Positions 35,646-45,400 of a stretch of DNA of 64,000 nucleotides are shown in pieces. The position numbers and the translations under genes were made by a program. The stretch's first letter is position 1, and every line of letters starts with the position of its first letter. The stretch comes from Erinaceus europaeus (lineage: Eukaryota; Chordata; Mammalia; Eulipotyphla; Erinaceidae). Under the pieces are notes generated by a model. The model was given only the letters and a program-made list of their open reading frames with translations. It did no database searches and was not told the origin of the DNA. The stretch lies in the NCBI RefSeq assembly GCF_950295315.1, contig NC_080162.1, positions 76,019,843 to 76,083,842 of the forward strand, in the 5' to 3' direction.

Positions 35646-35984
35646 GAGCTTGAACCTGGGGCCCCTGACTTGCAGAGCACAGGCTCTAAGCCTCCACACT
35701 TGCATTTGGGGAGGAAGCAAGACCTTTTCCTCTTACCTGGGTGGCTGATGGTGGGTGCAGGTGAGGCAAAAACTGAGCGCAGGGGCAGGTGGTGATGGCT
35801 GATTTGGTTTTCTGTTTCCCTGAAGCCCCCCTTCATGAACTCTCACTAGGCCCCTGTGTGGCCCAGTCACCTTTGACTGAGTCACCTCCCAGGGCCTAGC
35901 TCCTCCAGCTGCAGACAAAGGTGCTTTGGATGCTGAGCCAGGTGATCTTGCTGGCGCCAGGGCTCCACTAATCCTCTGGGCCCC

Positions 35985-36222
35985 AGGGGGCAGCTGGACT
36001 GTACTGCACACACACCACATGGGAGGACCTGGGTTAGAGCACCCAACCCCCACATGGGAACACCTGCAAGGGATAGTGGTGGAGCAGTGCTATGCTATCT
36101 CTCCACCTCTAGCTCTCTCTTCATCTCTCCCTGGCTATCTGGAGGAAAAAAATAAAAGGAGTTCACTGGAAGTAGTAGAATCATGCAGACCTGGTGGCAA
36201 GAATAAATAAATAAATAGCTAT
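35985..36222 (+). repeat. Diverged tRNA-derived SINE
   Basis: 'ggaggacctgggttagagcaccc', 'gtggagcagtgctatgctatctctcc', tail with 'gtagtagaatcatgcag' and (AATA)n. Confidence 0.65.
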
Positions 36223-36235
36223 TTGACAAGCTTTA

Positions 36236-36313
36236 CTTATCAGGAAGCATCCCTAAGCTTTATTAAGTCACTTGACCTCAGCAACCTTTTGAAACAGTCA
36301 TTCTTGTCACCAC
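36236..36313 (+). repeat. Direct repeat copy A (partner at 36695)
   Basis: 'caggaagcatccctaa', 'taagtcac', 'tgacctcagcaacctt', 'gacagtcatt' recur 459 bp downstream. Confidence 0.85.
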
Positions 36314-36550
36314 ACTAATTAGTCAGTCACATTCTGGTCAATCACACTAATTGCCAGGCAATGGGGAGTTGGGTGGGGAGGGGGTTGCAGTGTAATAAGC
36401 TCTCAAGAGGCTCCAGATGCATTCCAGATGCTTCCTATGCTGTGCTCCAAACCCTGCTGGGAACATGTGATTATACCAATTTCTCTGGTGGCTATACTGA
36501 AGCCCAAGAGAAGTGACTGTCCCAGGTGGAAAGGGCAGATGGAGTATGGA

Positions 36551-36554
<4 letters not shown>

Positions 36555-36594
<40 letters not shown>
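36555..36594 (+). repeat. (GT)n microsatellite
   Basis: About 19 GT units. Confidence 0.95.
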
Positions 36595-36595
<1 letters not shown>

Positions 36596-36694
36596 TTGGG
36601 GGCCCCAAGATCGGGGCCTCTTCAGCCCCTACAGACAAGCGGTGAAGGCTGGGACCTGAGCGTCCCTGGAGACTTTGGCAAACTTGCTGCTTTG

Positions 36695-36771
36695 CTTGTC
36701 AGGAAGCATCCCTAATCTTCGCTAAGTCACATGACCTCAGCAACCTTTGAGACAGTCATTCTGGTCACCAC
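36695..36771 (+). repeat. Direct repeat copy B (partner at 36236)
   Basis: See copy A. Confidence 0.85.
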
Positions 36772-37751
36772 CTCAAAAACCAAATAGATAGAAACCTGGT
36801 GAGAGTGGGTGTTTAAACCCAGCACCCAGATGCAAGGTCTAGTTGTCTAGTGCTTTTGCTGCAGGTGTGCAAACAGTCCAGAGGTTGGATCAGGGGCCAG
36901 TGGGCATGCTCTGAACTTGGATGCCATCCCTGCCCAGAAGGGGGCAGGGGGTTTCTTGCAGAGTGTGGGGCCACATTCATTCTCAGCCCAACATGAGTGG
37001 GAGTATAACAGGATCTACCTCACCCCACCAGGGAGTTAGTCCTTAGGTGGGGATGGTAAGGATGGTAAGGAGGGGTGCCTGCTAGACATGGGAGTAGGGC
37101 TAATGCTGGGCTGAAGACTAGGGAGCACAGGGCACTCAGTGGGCTCCCTGCCCAGGCAGTAAGAGCTTTCATTCATCTACTGGGGCTCACTTGGCCAGAG
37201 CAAGCCTGGTTTGACATGGGCTGCAGGGGCCAGGGCATGGGCTGGGGCTTATCACAGAAGGTTCTCCAGAACCACTGGCTTTTCCTAGTTCCTCTGACCA
37301 ATGTGTTCTGGAGAGGAGTATTCTAGATGACCAGGTTGCACGTGCAAAGGCCCAGAGGCTGGGAGGCTGGGGTGAGGGGTCTAAAAGGAGAAGGCAGCAC
37401 TGTGTACACGAGGGGGCAGGATGGAGTGAGGAAGGCAGGTCCACCTTAAAGGCCAAGGAAGGGATCTGGGTTCTGCCCTGTAGGTCTTGAAAGAGCAGTG
37501 GCTGCCACTCAACATGGGAGCAGGCATTTGCTGGAAAGGGGCAAGAAAGAGCATGCAGGGCTGATGAAAACCAGGCAAGGTGTGGGAGACCTGGCTGTAT
37601 AACACTGTCAAGGCTCAACAAATAAACATGCAACATTTGCATGCTTCACTGTGTATAAAACTTCAGTGTATGTGTCATAGGGGATGGAGCATGCTCAACC
37701 TCACTGCTTCAGGTTACTTTTACCCCCATTCAGATGGAAAGGAGAGAGGAG

Positions 37752-38318
37752 AGGAGGCTGGGTCATGGCACACCTGCTTAAGTGAATATAGTACTGTGGG
37801 CAAAGATAAGTACAAGGACCTGGGTTTGAGCTTCTGCTCCTCATCTGCAGAGGGTCTACCTCATGAGCAGTAAAGCAAGTGTGCAGATGTCCTTCCCTCT
37901 CTCTATATGTCCTCCCCCTCAATTTCTCTCTGTCCTATAAAATGAAAAGGAGGGGGGAAAAAAAGACCAGGGAATTGGGCGGTAGTGCAGTGGGTTAAGT
38001 GCACGTGGCGCAAAACACAAGGACCAGAGTAAGGATCCCGGTTTGAGCCCCCAGCTCCCCACCTGCAGGTGAGTCACTTCATAAGCGGTGAAGCAGGTCT
38101 GCAGGTGTCTATCTTTCTCTCCCCCTCTCTGTCTTCCCCTCCTCTCTCCATTTCTCTCTGTCCTATCCAATAATGACTACATCAATAATAACAACAATAA
38201 TAACTACAACAACAATAAAAACAACAAGGGCAACAAAAAGGAAATAAATAAACATAAGTAGTGGATTTGTAATGCCAGCACTGAGCCTCAGAGACTAGAG
38301 GCAAAAAAAAAGGGGGGG
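37752..38318 (+). repeat. SINE interrupted by a second SINE
   Basis: Outer copy: head at 37752-37965, tail ('agtagtggatttgtaatgccagcactgagcc') at about 38252-38318. Inner copy: 37968-38250, the 'gggcggtagtgcagtgggttaagtgc' subfamily with an (AAC/AAT)n tail. Confidence 0.75.
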
Positions 38319-38439
38319 GGGAGGGAGGAGAGAGGAGAAGATGTAATAGCAAAGAAGCTTCCTCCATTGTCATAGCAACTCTCATGTGTTGCTGGAGCTC
38401 AAATCTGAGTTGTATGTGCACAGCAATGAAGGCATACTA

Positions 38440-39358
38440 CCTGGTGAACTAACCAGAATATATAAAGAACTTGCAGATCTCAACAATAAGACAAATAACC
38501 CCATCCAAAATTGGGGAGAGGACATAGACTATTCACCACAGAAGAGATCCAAAAGGCTGAGAAACACATAAAAAAATGCTCCAAGTCTCTGATTGTCAGA
38601 GAAATGCAAATAAAGGCAAAATTGAGATACCACTTCATACCTGTGAGAATGTCATACATCAGAAAAGGTAACAGCAACAAATTCTGGAGAGGGTGTGGGG
38701 TCAAAGGAATCCTCCTGAACTGCTGGTGGGAATGTAAATTGGTCCAACCTCTGTGGAGAACAGTCTGGAGAACTTTCAGAAGGCTAGAAATGGACCTACC
38801 CTATGATCCTACAATTCCTCTCCTGGGGATATATCCTAAGGAACCCAACACACCCATCCAAAAAGATCTGTGTACACATATGTTCTTAGCAGCACAATTT
38901 GTAATAGCCAAAACCTGGAAGCAACCCAGGTGTCCAACAACAGATGAGTGGCTGAGCAAGTTGTGGTCTATATACACAATGGACTACTACTCAGCTATGA
39001 AAAATGGTGACCTCACCATTTTCAGCTGATCTTGGATGGACTTTGAAAAAATCATGTTAAGTGAAATAAGTCAGAAACAGAAGGATGAATTTGGGATGAT
39101 CTCACTCTCAGGCAGAAGTTGAAAAACAAGATCAGAAAAGAAAACACAAGTAGAACCTGAACTGGAATTGGTGTATTGTACCAAAGTAAAAGACTCTGGG
39201 TTGGGTGGGTGGGGAGAATACAGGTTCAAGAAGAATGACAGAGGAACTAGTGGGGGTTGTATTGTTATATGGGAAACTGGGGAATGTTATGCATGTACAA
39301 ACTATTGTATTTACTATTGAATGTAAAACATTAATTCCCCAATAAAGAAATTTTAAAA
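38440..39358 (+). mobile_element. 5'-truncated L1 with frameshifted ORF2 C-terminus
   Basis: Reverse-transcriptase ORF2 C-terminal region ('LVQPLWRTVWRTFRRLEMDL', '[20 protein letters not shown]'), then a short 3'UTR ending 'cattaattccccaataaag' and a poly-A-like tail. The frame shifts near 38530, between the 'KELADLNNKTNNPIQNW' and 'EIQKAEKHIKKC' portions, so it is dead. Same lineage as the 11188 fragment. Confidence 0.9.
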
Positions 39359-39368
39359 AAATTTTAAA

Positions 39369-39648
39369 AAGAGGGAGTTGGGCAGTAGCACAGTGGGTTA
39401 AGCGCACGTGGTACAAAGTGCAAGGACTGGCATAAGGATCCCTGTTCGAGCCCCCTCCTGCCCACCTGCAGGGGAGTTGCTTCACAGGTGGTGAAGCAGG
39501 TCTGCAGGTGCCTTTCTTTCCCCGTCTCTGTCTTCCCCTCCTCTCTCCATTTCTCTGTCCTAACAATGACAATATCAATAACAACAACAACAATAAAAAA
39601 ATAAGGGCAACAAAAGAGAAATAAATAAATATTAATTTTTTTTAAAAA
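39369..39648 (+). repeat. tRNA-derived SINE, 'gagtcggg' subfamily
   Basis: 'gggagttgggcagtagcacagtgggttaagcgc', 'ggatccctgttcgagcc', an (AAC)n tail. It lies directly after the L1 tail. Confidence 0.92.
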
Positions 39649-39659
39649 AAGATGGATTA

Positions 39660-39868
39660 AGGGGCCAGGTGATGGCCCACCTGGTTCAGCGCACAGATTA
39701 TAGTGCACAAGGACACAGTTTCAAGTCCCTGGTCTCCACCTGCAGGGGGAAAGCTTCGTGAGTGGTGAAGCAGGACTGCAGGTATTTCTCTCTCTCTCTC
39801 TCTGTATCTCCCCCTCTCTTCTCAATTTCTCTCTGTCTCTATCCAATAATAAACAAATAAAAATATGA
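39660..39868 (+). repeat. tRNA-derived SINE, 'ggccagg' subfamily
   Basis: 'ggggccaggtgatggcccacctggttcagcgc', 'gtttcaagtccctggtc', tail 'ccaataataaacaaataaa'. Confidence 0.92.
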
Positions 39869-40418
39869 ATTAGTAAAGATGGATAGATGTGGGGTCAATC
39901 AAGATAAAAAGATATTAATAGTAGATATAGTTTTGGAGGTTAAGGTAGTGAACATGTGAGCACTCACTTTACAGTTCTTTCATTTTTATTGCATGTACAA
40001 ACATTTCATAATGAAACATTGGCACAAATTGCTTTGAAAGAAGCCCCAAAGAAGCTCCATCTTAGCTGCAAGCCAGAAGAGCCAGATGCCTGTCAGTCTC
40101 CTCAGGTCCTCGAGTTGTTCCTTCGAGGCAGTCATCACATCTATTTCACAGTGGGAGGCAGGAAGAAGGGAGAAGGGAGTGTGGTGAGTTGAGGCTGAGC
40201 AGGGCTGGTCCAGTGGGTCCTGCCTGCAGCCCAAGCTGTCTGGAATGGGCGGCCTGCCTAAGGGCGGAGGCCAGATGCACCTGTAGGTGTTTCCAGTCCT
40301 GCCTTCTGGGGGCCTCTCTGGGGTCTCCAGGAATGTGCCCAGACCGGGGGCTGATAAACCCCAGCTCATGTGACACCATCCGGGGATGAACGTTGTTCTG
40401 GGAATTAGACGCAAACCG

Positions 40419-40435
40419 CAAACCTTTGTGGTTTG
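40419..40435 (+). promoter_or_regulatory. Inverted repeat with RUNX-like core upstream of BPIFB4
   Basis: CAAACC-TTTGT-GGTTTG, a perfect 6-bp palindromic pair containing TGTGGT, about 100 bp upstream of the BPIFB4 TATA box. A regulatory role is inference. Confidence 0.35.
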
Positions 40436-40530
40436 GGAGCTCAGTGACTGATTTGCCGAGAAAATCTGGCTTCCGGTCTCATAATTACATGGTGTTCCCC
40501 TCTCTGGTGCAAGGCTGGTGATCTGCTGCT

Positions 40531-40537
40531 TATATAA
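40531..40537 (+). promoter_or_regulatory. BPIFB4: BPIFB4 TATA box
   Basis: 'gctgcttatataagcccg', 25-30 bp before the inferred start of a 5' exon ending at a good donor. Confidence 0.75.
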
Positions 40538-40561
40538 GCCCGTACTGCGACTGACTCAGCC

Positions 40562-40622
40562 AAAAAGCAGAGGACCCGGTGAACGGGATCTCTCTAGACT
40601 GAGCTGCAGGGACCTCCTGGGG
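40562..40622 (+). other. BPIFB4: BPIFB4 non-coding exon 1
   Basis: The 5' end is estimated. The 3' end is 'cctcctgggg|gtaagaag'. Splices to 42338. Confidence 0.6.
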
Positions 40623-40970
40623 GTAAGAAGGAGCCCTTTCCCTGACCAGTGTCTGGGCTGGCAGTGGGAGAATGAGCCCTGGGACTTTATGATGAGACTG
40701 GCCAGCTGGGCCCTTCTCTGAGCCTGTCCTGCAGGCTTAGTGGGGAAGACTATCTCAGGGATCACACCACTTCAGCTCTTTGGTTGGAGAGAGAGGACTC
40801 ATCTTCTGGGGGCTGCTGGTGACTGAGGGCCTTTGCTCCGTCGGAGGTGACTTACCTACTTGCCGATTCCAGAAGCCCTTCCTGGGGGCTCATGTCTTGA
40901 GTGAAGGTGATGGCCAAGCTTCAATCCCAGAACCCTCTGGCAGGGTGGTTAGAATGAGGTGAAGATGTGA

Positions 40971-41221
40971 GTTTTTTTTTTTTTTTTCTTTTTGCAGCTA
41001 TCCTTGTGCATGGGCCATACCACCATTTTTAGGCTAGCTTCCCCATTTTTTTCTATTCTAGAGAGACACAGAGAGAGAGACACACACACACCATGGCATT
41101 ACCACATTGTCCATGGCGTTCCCTTCTGTGCCCTAGTGCTCTCACACAGTGTTGGGGCTCAAACCCAGGGCCTTGTACATGGTAGGGTACACACTACCAG
41201 AGGGCTGTTTCTGGGGGCCAG
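40971..41221 (-). repeat. tRNA-derived SINE
   Basis: Poly-T, 'attctagagagacacagagagag', 'ggggctcaaacccagggcc', 'ttctgggggcc', on the minus strand. Confidence 0.75.
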
Positions 41222-42230
41222 AGAAAAATTCTTGCACATGTCAGTACTTCATATTCTAGTGGAGATGGTATATAGCAGTGCCTAGTACAAATGCCTCTGA
41301 TACTATCTTCAGAGTATATGGGAGTAAGAAAAAACTCAGAGGTTTTGTGAACTTCCAGAGAAGTGTCAGGTGTGTGTGGTGGGGTGGTGGAGAGGAAGAG
41401 GGCGCGTAAATGAGGTGGGGCTGAAACCCAGCGTTTTCAGCATGGTCCGATGGAAGTTGTGTCAGGCACTGTTTCTCAGAGGCTGGTGACTAGGTGGACT
41501 GGGCAGATGGAGTGAGAGATGCAGGGTGAAGGCATGCAGGCTGCAAGACATAGTCTCCCTATATGCTGATAGAGCATCCTGAATGCATGCTTCACCCTGC
41601 CAAGCTCATAACACTTCACATCCACGTCTTAAGACCTGAAATACAGCCCACAGACAATACCAGAAGCTGCTGTCTGTTACCCAGTGTGCACTGGATGCAG
41701 CGTGCTAGTGACCAGGGAGCAGAGGTTCAAAGAAGGTCCTCTTGCTTAAGGATCAGAACCCAGGTCACGTTGATCCAGAGCTTTCCATCTTAGCACATGG
41801 TGTTATACTGTCTCCACTGAAGATTGGTGTGGGGCAGGGGGTTTCCTGGTTTCCTGAACCAGAGATGGATGATGGATAGATGAGAAGAAAGGTAAATGAA
41901 GGCTGGCTGGTTGGCTGGGCCTGTGGATGAACAGACAGGTAGATAGTGGAGCGATATCCCCAGAGCCTGTGTGCTGCTGGTTTGCTGTTTTGGATGCCTT
42001 CCCTTCACTCCCCAATTTCCCCTCTTTCTTTTTGGAACTTGATGTTAGAAGATAACCAAACATCAGCTTCTAGAAAACTTTGGTTAATGGTGTGTATCTC
42101 CAGATGCATTTCAGTTTGAAATGATTCAGGAAATGGTACCAGAAACTCTGCCTCCCACCCCATGGTGTGATCTAAGGTCCATGCTCCCTGTCTCTGGGCC
42201 TTAGTGCCCTGCTGTGATTCCTGGATCTCT
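41222..42230 (+). other. BPIFB4: BPIFB4 intron 1, remainder
   Basis: No coding signal and no recognised repeat. A (CT)n run follows at 42233-42262. Confidence 0.6.
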
Positions 42231-42231
42231 T

Positions 42232-42270
<39 letters not shown>

Positions 42271-42337
42271 CTGTCTCATGCCTTTCATTGGCCAGGCTGG
42301 TGCAGCCACAGATACCTGATGTCTTGTGTCCTCACAG

Positions 42338-42458
42338 AGAAGCAGTGCCAGGATGTGGACAGAGTGGATTGTAGCTGCTCTGTTAGTGGCAGCTGTATGT
42401 GGCATGCACGGAGAGACGAACACGGTCCTCAGAGTCACCAAAGACGTGCTGAGCAATG
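42338..42458 (+). CDS. BPIFB4: BPIFB4 exon 2 (ATG at 42353; signal peptide)
   Basis: Acceptor gtcctcacag and a 15-bp UTR, then [20 protein letters not shown] and on through [15 protein letters not shown]; donor gtgagtga. The hydrophobic core supports this start over any site in exon 3. Confidence 0.92.
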
Positions 42459-45400
42459 GTGAGTGAAGGTCTGCTGGGTGTGGGGCCATGTGGCGGCTGG
42501 GAAGGTGGGGTTTAGCTGACTCTGACCCTCTTCCTTACTGGAAGAGTCCATGGCAGCTGAATGTGTGGATGCTTTTCTACTTGGTTTCCCCTTTTCGTTT
42601 TGGCTACTGTTGCATGAACACCTACTAAGTGCTAGAACCGTGTTGGGGGGTGTTATACTTGAAGCGGTAGAGAGAAGAGACTAGGAGTCAGCTTGGAGGA
42701 GCTGTGTGGTGGTGCACCTGATTGAGTCCATGTATTACTATATGGAGCAACCCATGTTCAAGGCCCTGGCCCCTACCTGTAGGGGGGAAGGTTCACGAGC
42801 TGTGAAGTAGTGCTGCAGGTCTCCCTCTCTATTTATCTTCCCCATCTCTGTCTTATTAAATAAAAATAAATAAATAAAAACCAGGAAAAAAATGGCCACT
42901 GGAAGTTGTGGATTCATTGTACAGACATTGAACCATAAACCTAGTTAAAAAAAAAAAAAGTCAGCTTGGGCCTTGGTCTCAGTCTTCCTGGGGTTCAGTC
43001 CTGACATGTGACCCTAAGTCCATGACAAATTCTCTGGATCTCAGTTTCCTTATCTTCAAAATGGGTATAATAATGGTTCCCATCTTAGAACACTGATCTG
43101 AGCATCACATGAGATCATCTTTTGAAATCTTAGCACAGTAAAATGTCCTAAAAAAATTTGAACTATGATTACCCCTGTCTCTGATTCTTGGGACCTGACA
43201 AATGTGGATACACCCTATCTCCATTCCTGACCAGAACTGCCATGAAAATGAAGATTGAGATCATTTTCCGAGGACCAAAGACCTCGGTTTCTTCATCCAT
43301 CAAACAGGGGCAATAATTCTGACCTTGGCTTTCTGCACAGAAGCAGTTGTGATAATGTGTGAGGAAGTGGGTTTTCAAACTGTAAGGTGGAGAGCAGCTG
43401 GAAGGGAGGTTGAGGAAGAAAACACATCTAACTGCATCTAGAACAATCATTTTAGTGTCAGCAGCCCCCAGTCAGCAGCCAGTGAGCTCCCCAGGAGATC
43501 TAGGCCATGGGTCTGGAGGAGTCTTACCGTCTGACCTTTGCCTCTTACAAACAGGGAAATGGGGCCTGGGGAGCAGAGCAGTGCCCTGGGGTGGTGCCTG
43601 GGGCTGGGGTGGAAACTGTTCCTGAGCTGCTGACTGACGTCTTGGTTCTCTGCAGCCATTTCCGGCACCCTGCAGCAGAGCGATGCCCTCCGCTCGGCCC
43701 TGAGAGAGGTGCCCGTGGGTAAAGCTGGTGGTGATGGTGGTGGGCCTCTCCTGGGTGGTCTGCTTGGTGGAGGTGGAGGTGGAGGTGGAGGAGGTGGTGG
43801 TCTTCTGGGGGGCCTGCTTGGTGGTGGGGGTGGAGGGGGTGATGACCTGCTCGGTGGGGTTGGTGGTGGCTTACTGGGTGGCGGCAGCAGTGGGGGGACG
43901 TGGGGTGGTGGGAGCAGTGGTGGGGGGCTGCTGGGCGGTAGTGGAGGTGGACTCTTGGGTGGTGGGAGCAGTGGTGGGGGGCTGCTGGGCGGTAGTGGAG
44001 GTGGACTCTTGGGTGGTGGGAGCAGTGGTGGAGGGCTGCTGGGTGGTGGAAGCCATGGCGGGGGGCTGCTGGGTGGTGGAAGCCATGGCGGGGGGCTGCT
44101 GGGTGGTGGTGGTGGGGGAGGGCTGCTGGGTGGTGGAAGCCATGGCGGGGGGCTGCTGGGTGGTGATGGTGGTGGTGGTGGTGGCCTCCTGGGTGGTGGC
44201 CTTCTGGGTGGCGGCCGACATCGATACGACGACTACAGACGTGCTGAATTGCCCCGAGGTGTCGGTGGAGTCCGCTACAATGACTTCCACATCCGAGACC
44301 CCCCCCCAAAGTATACCAACGGCTACCAGCTGGGTGGCAATTACAAGTACGGTCACATCCAGACCAACGAAAACACGGCTCAGCTGGGCGGCAAGTACCG
44401 CTATGGCGAGATCCTGGAGTCCGATGGCAGCGTCAGGGACCTCCGCAGTGGCAGTGACGTGGACACCTATGGTGGGAGCAGGGGCCATGGACGATACCGC
44501 TCAGCGGAAGGCTCTGGCGTCGTGGGCAGGCTGCACCGGCGGGACCTGCGGCAGCAGCTGCGGCCCGGAGAGCTCCCCCCCGGGGTGGCCACAGGGGCAC
44601 TGGGCCCCGGCGGCCTGCTGGGCACAGGTGGCATTCTGGCCAACGAAGGCGTCTTGTCAGGCCAAGGGGGCCTGCTTGGTGGAGGCGGTCTCCTCGGTGA
44701 CGGAGGACTTCTTGGAGGAGGGGGAGTCCTGGGTGTTCTCGGCGAGGGCGGCATCCTCAGCACCGTGCAGGGCATCACAGGGTAAGGTGGGGCCTGGCTC
44801 CCCCATCATGCTCCCTAAGGATCCTACAAACAGGGCTGACTTGCCCTGAGCTGTAGTGTGGGAGGAGGGACACTCTGCAGAGCCCCGTTCACCCTGGGGC
44901 TTGATTCTGGGTGCTGGGGGTTACCCCCACTTGTAGGATTTAAGGTCTTGTCACTAAACACTTCTCCCAAGCTTAACCTCTTCAGCTAGGTTGTTGGCAA
45001 AGTCATGACACATTTTAACAGGAAAACAGAAGAACATGTCATGATTTTTTCCACAGCCCAATATTTGTGTGTGTGACTTTGGGTCATTCTTTGCTTTGCT
45101 CTGAGCCTTGGGTTCCCTTATAGAATGGTCATAATGAAACAGTTTACACAGAAAAAGTCCAAGAGTTTAAAATCCTATATACCCATCATCATTTCAACCA
45201 TGCTTTACCGTCTTCCTCCTCATAGTCAGTATTCAACTGAATATGTACAACCCTTGCTGTGTGTTGGCATCAAGCAAGAAAAAAGTGAGCTCTCGCTGGC
45301 TAAGATAACTCATGTTTTACTTGGTCATTGAGCTTGCAGGCTGGAGCGATGATTAAGTAGATGGAGAGTGCCAAGCTATTCCCACAGCAGAGAGACGTGC

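Larger units (their letters stand above)
33203..40530. other. BPIFB3-BPIFB4 intergenic region
   Basis: No gene recognised. Contents are simple repeats near 34 kb, a split MIR with an L1 fragment at 35.3 kb, an 80-bp direct repeat pair (36236/36695), nested SINEs at 37.75-38.3 kb, an L1 at 38.4-39.36 kb, and two SINEs before the BPIFB4 promoter. 34140-35180 and 36780-37740 hold nothing named. Confidence 0.65.

Noticed and set aside
43545..44309. 254-residue His/Pro-rich open frame on the minus strand over BPIFB4 exon 3, plus a third-frame Thr/Gln/Pro-rich one
   Set aside because: The GGN/CTN repeat contains no stop triplets in most frames, so long antisense frames arise automatically. No splice signals, start context or conserved residues support them.
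43728..44849. 373-residue + strand frame offset by one base from BPIFB4
   Set aside because: Same cause. The correct frame is fixed by the conserved YNDFH and [11 protein letters not shown] blocks and by the exon phases.
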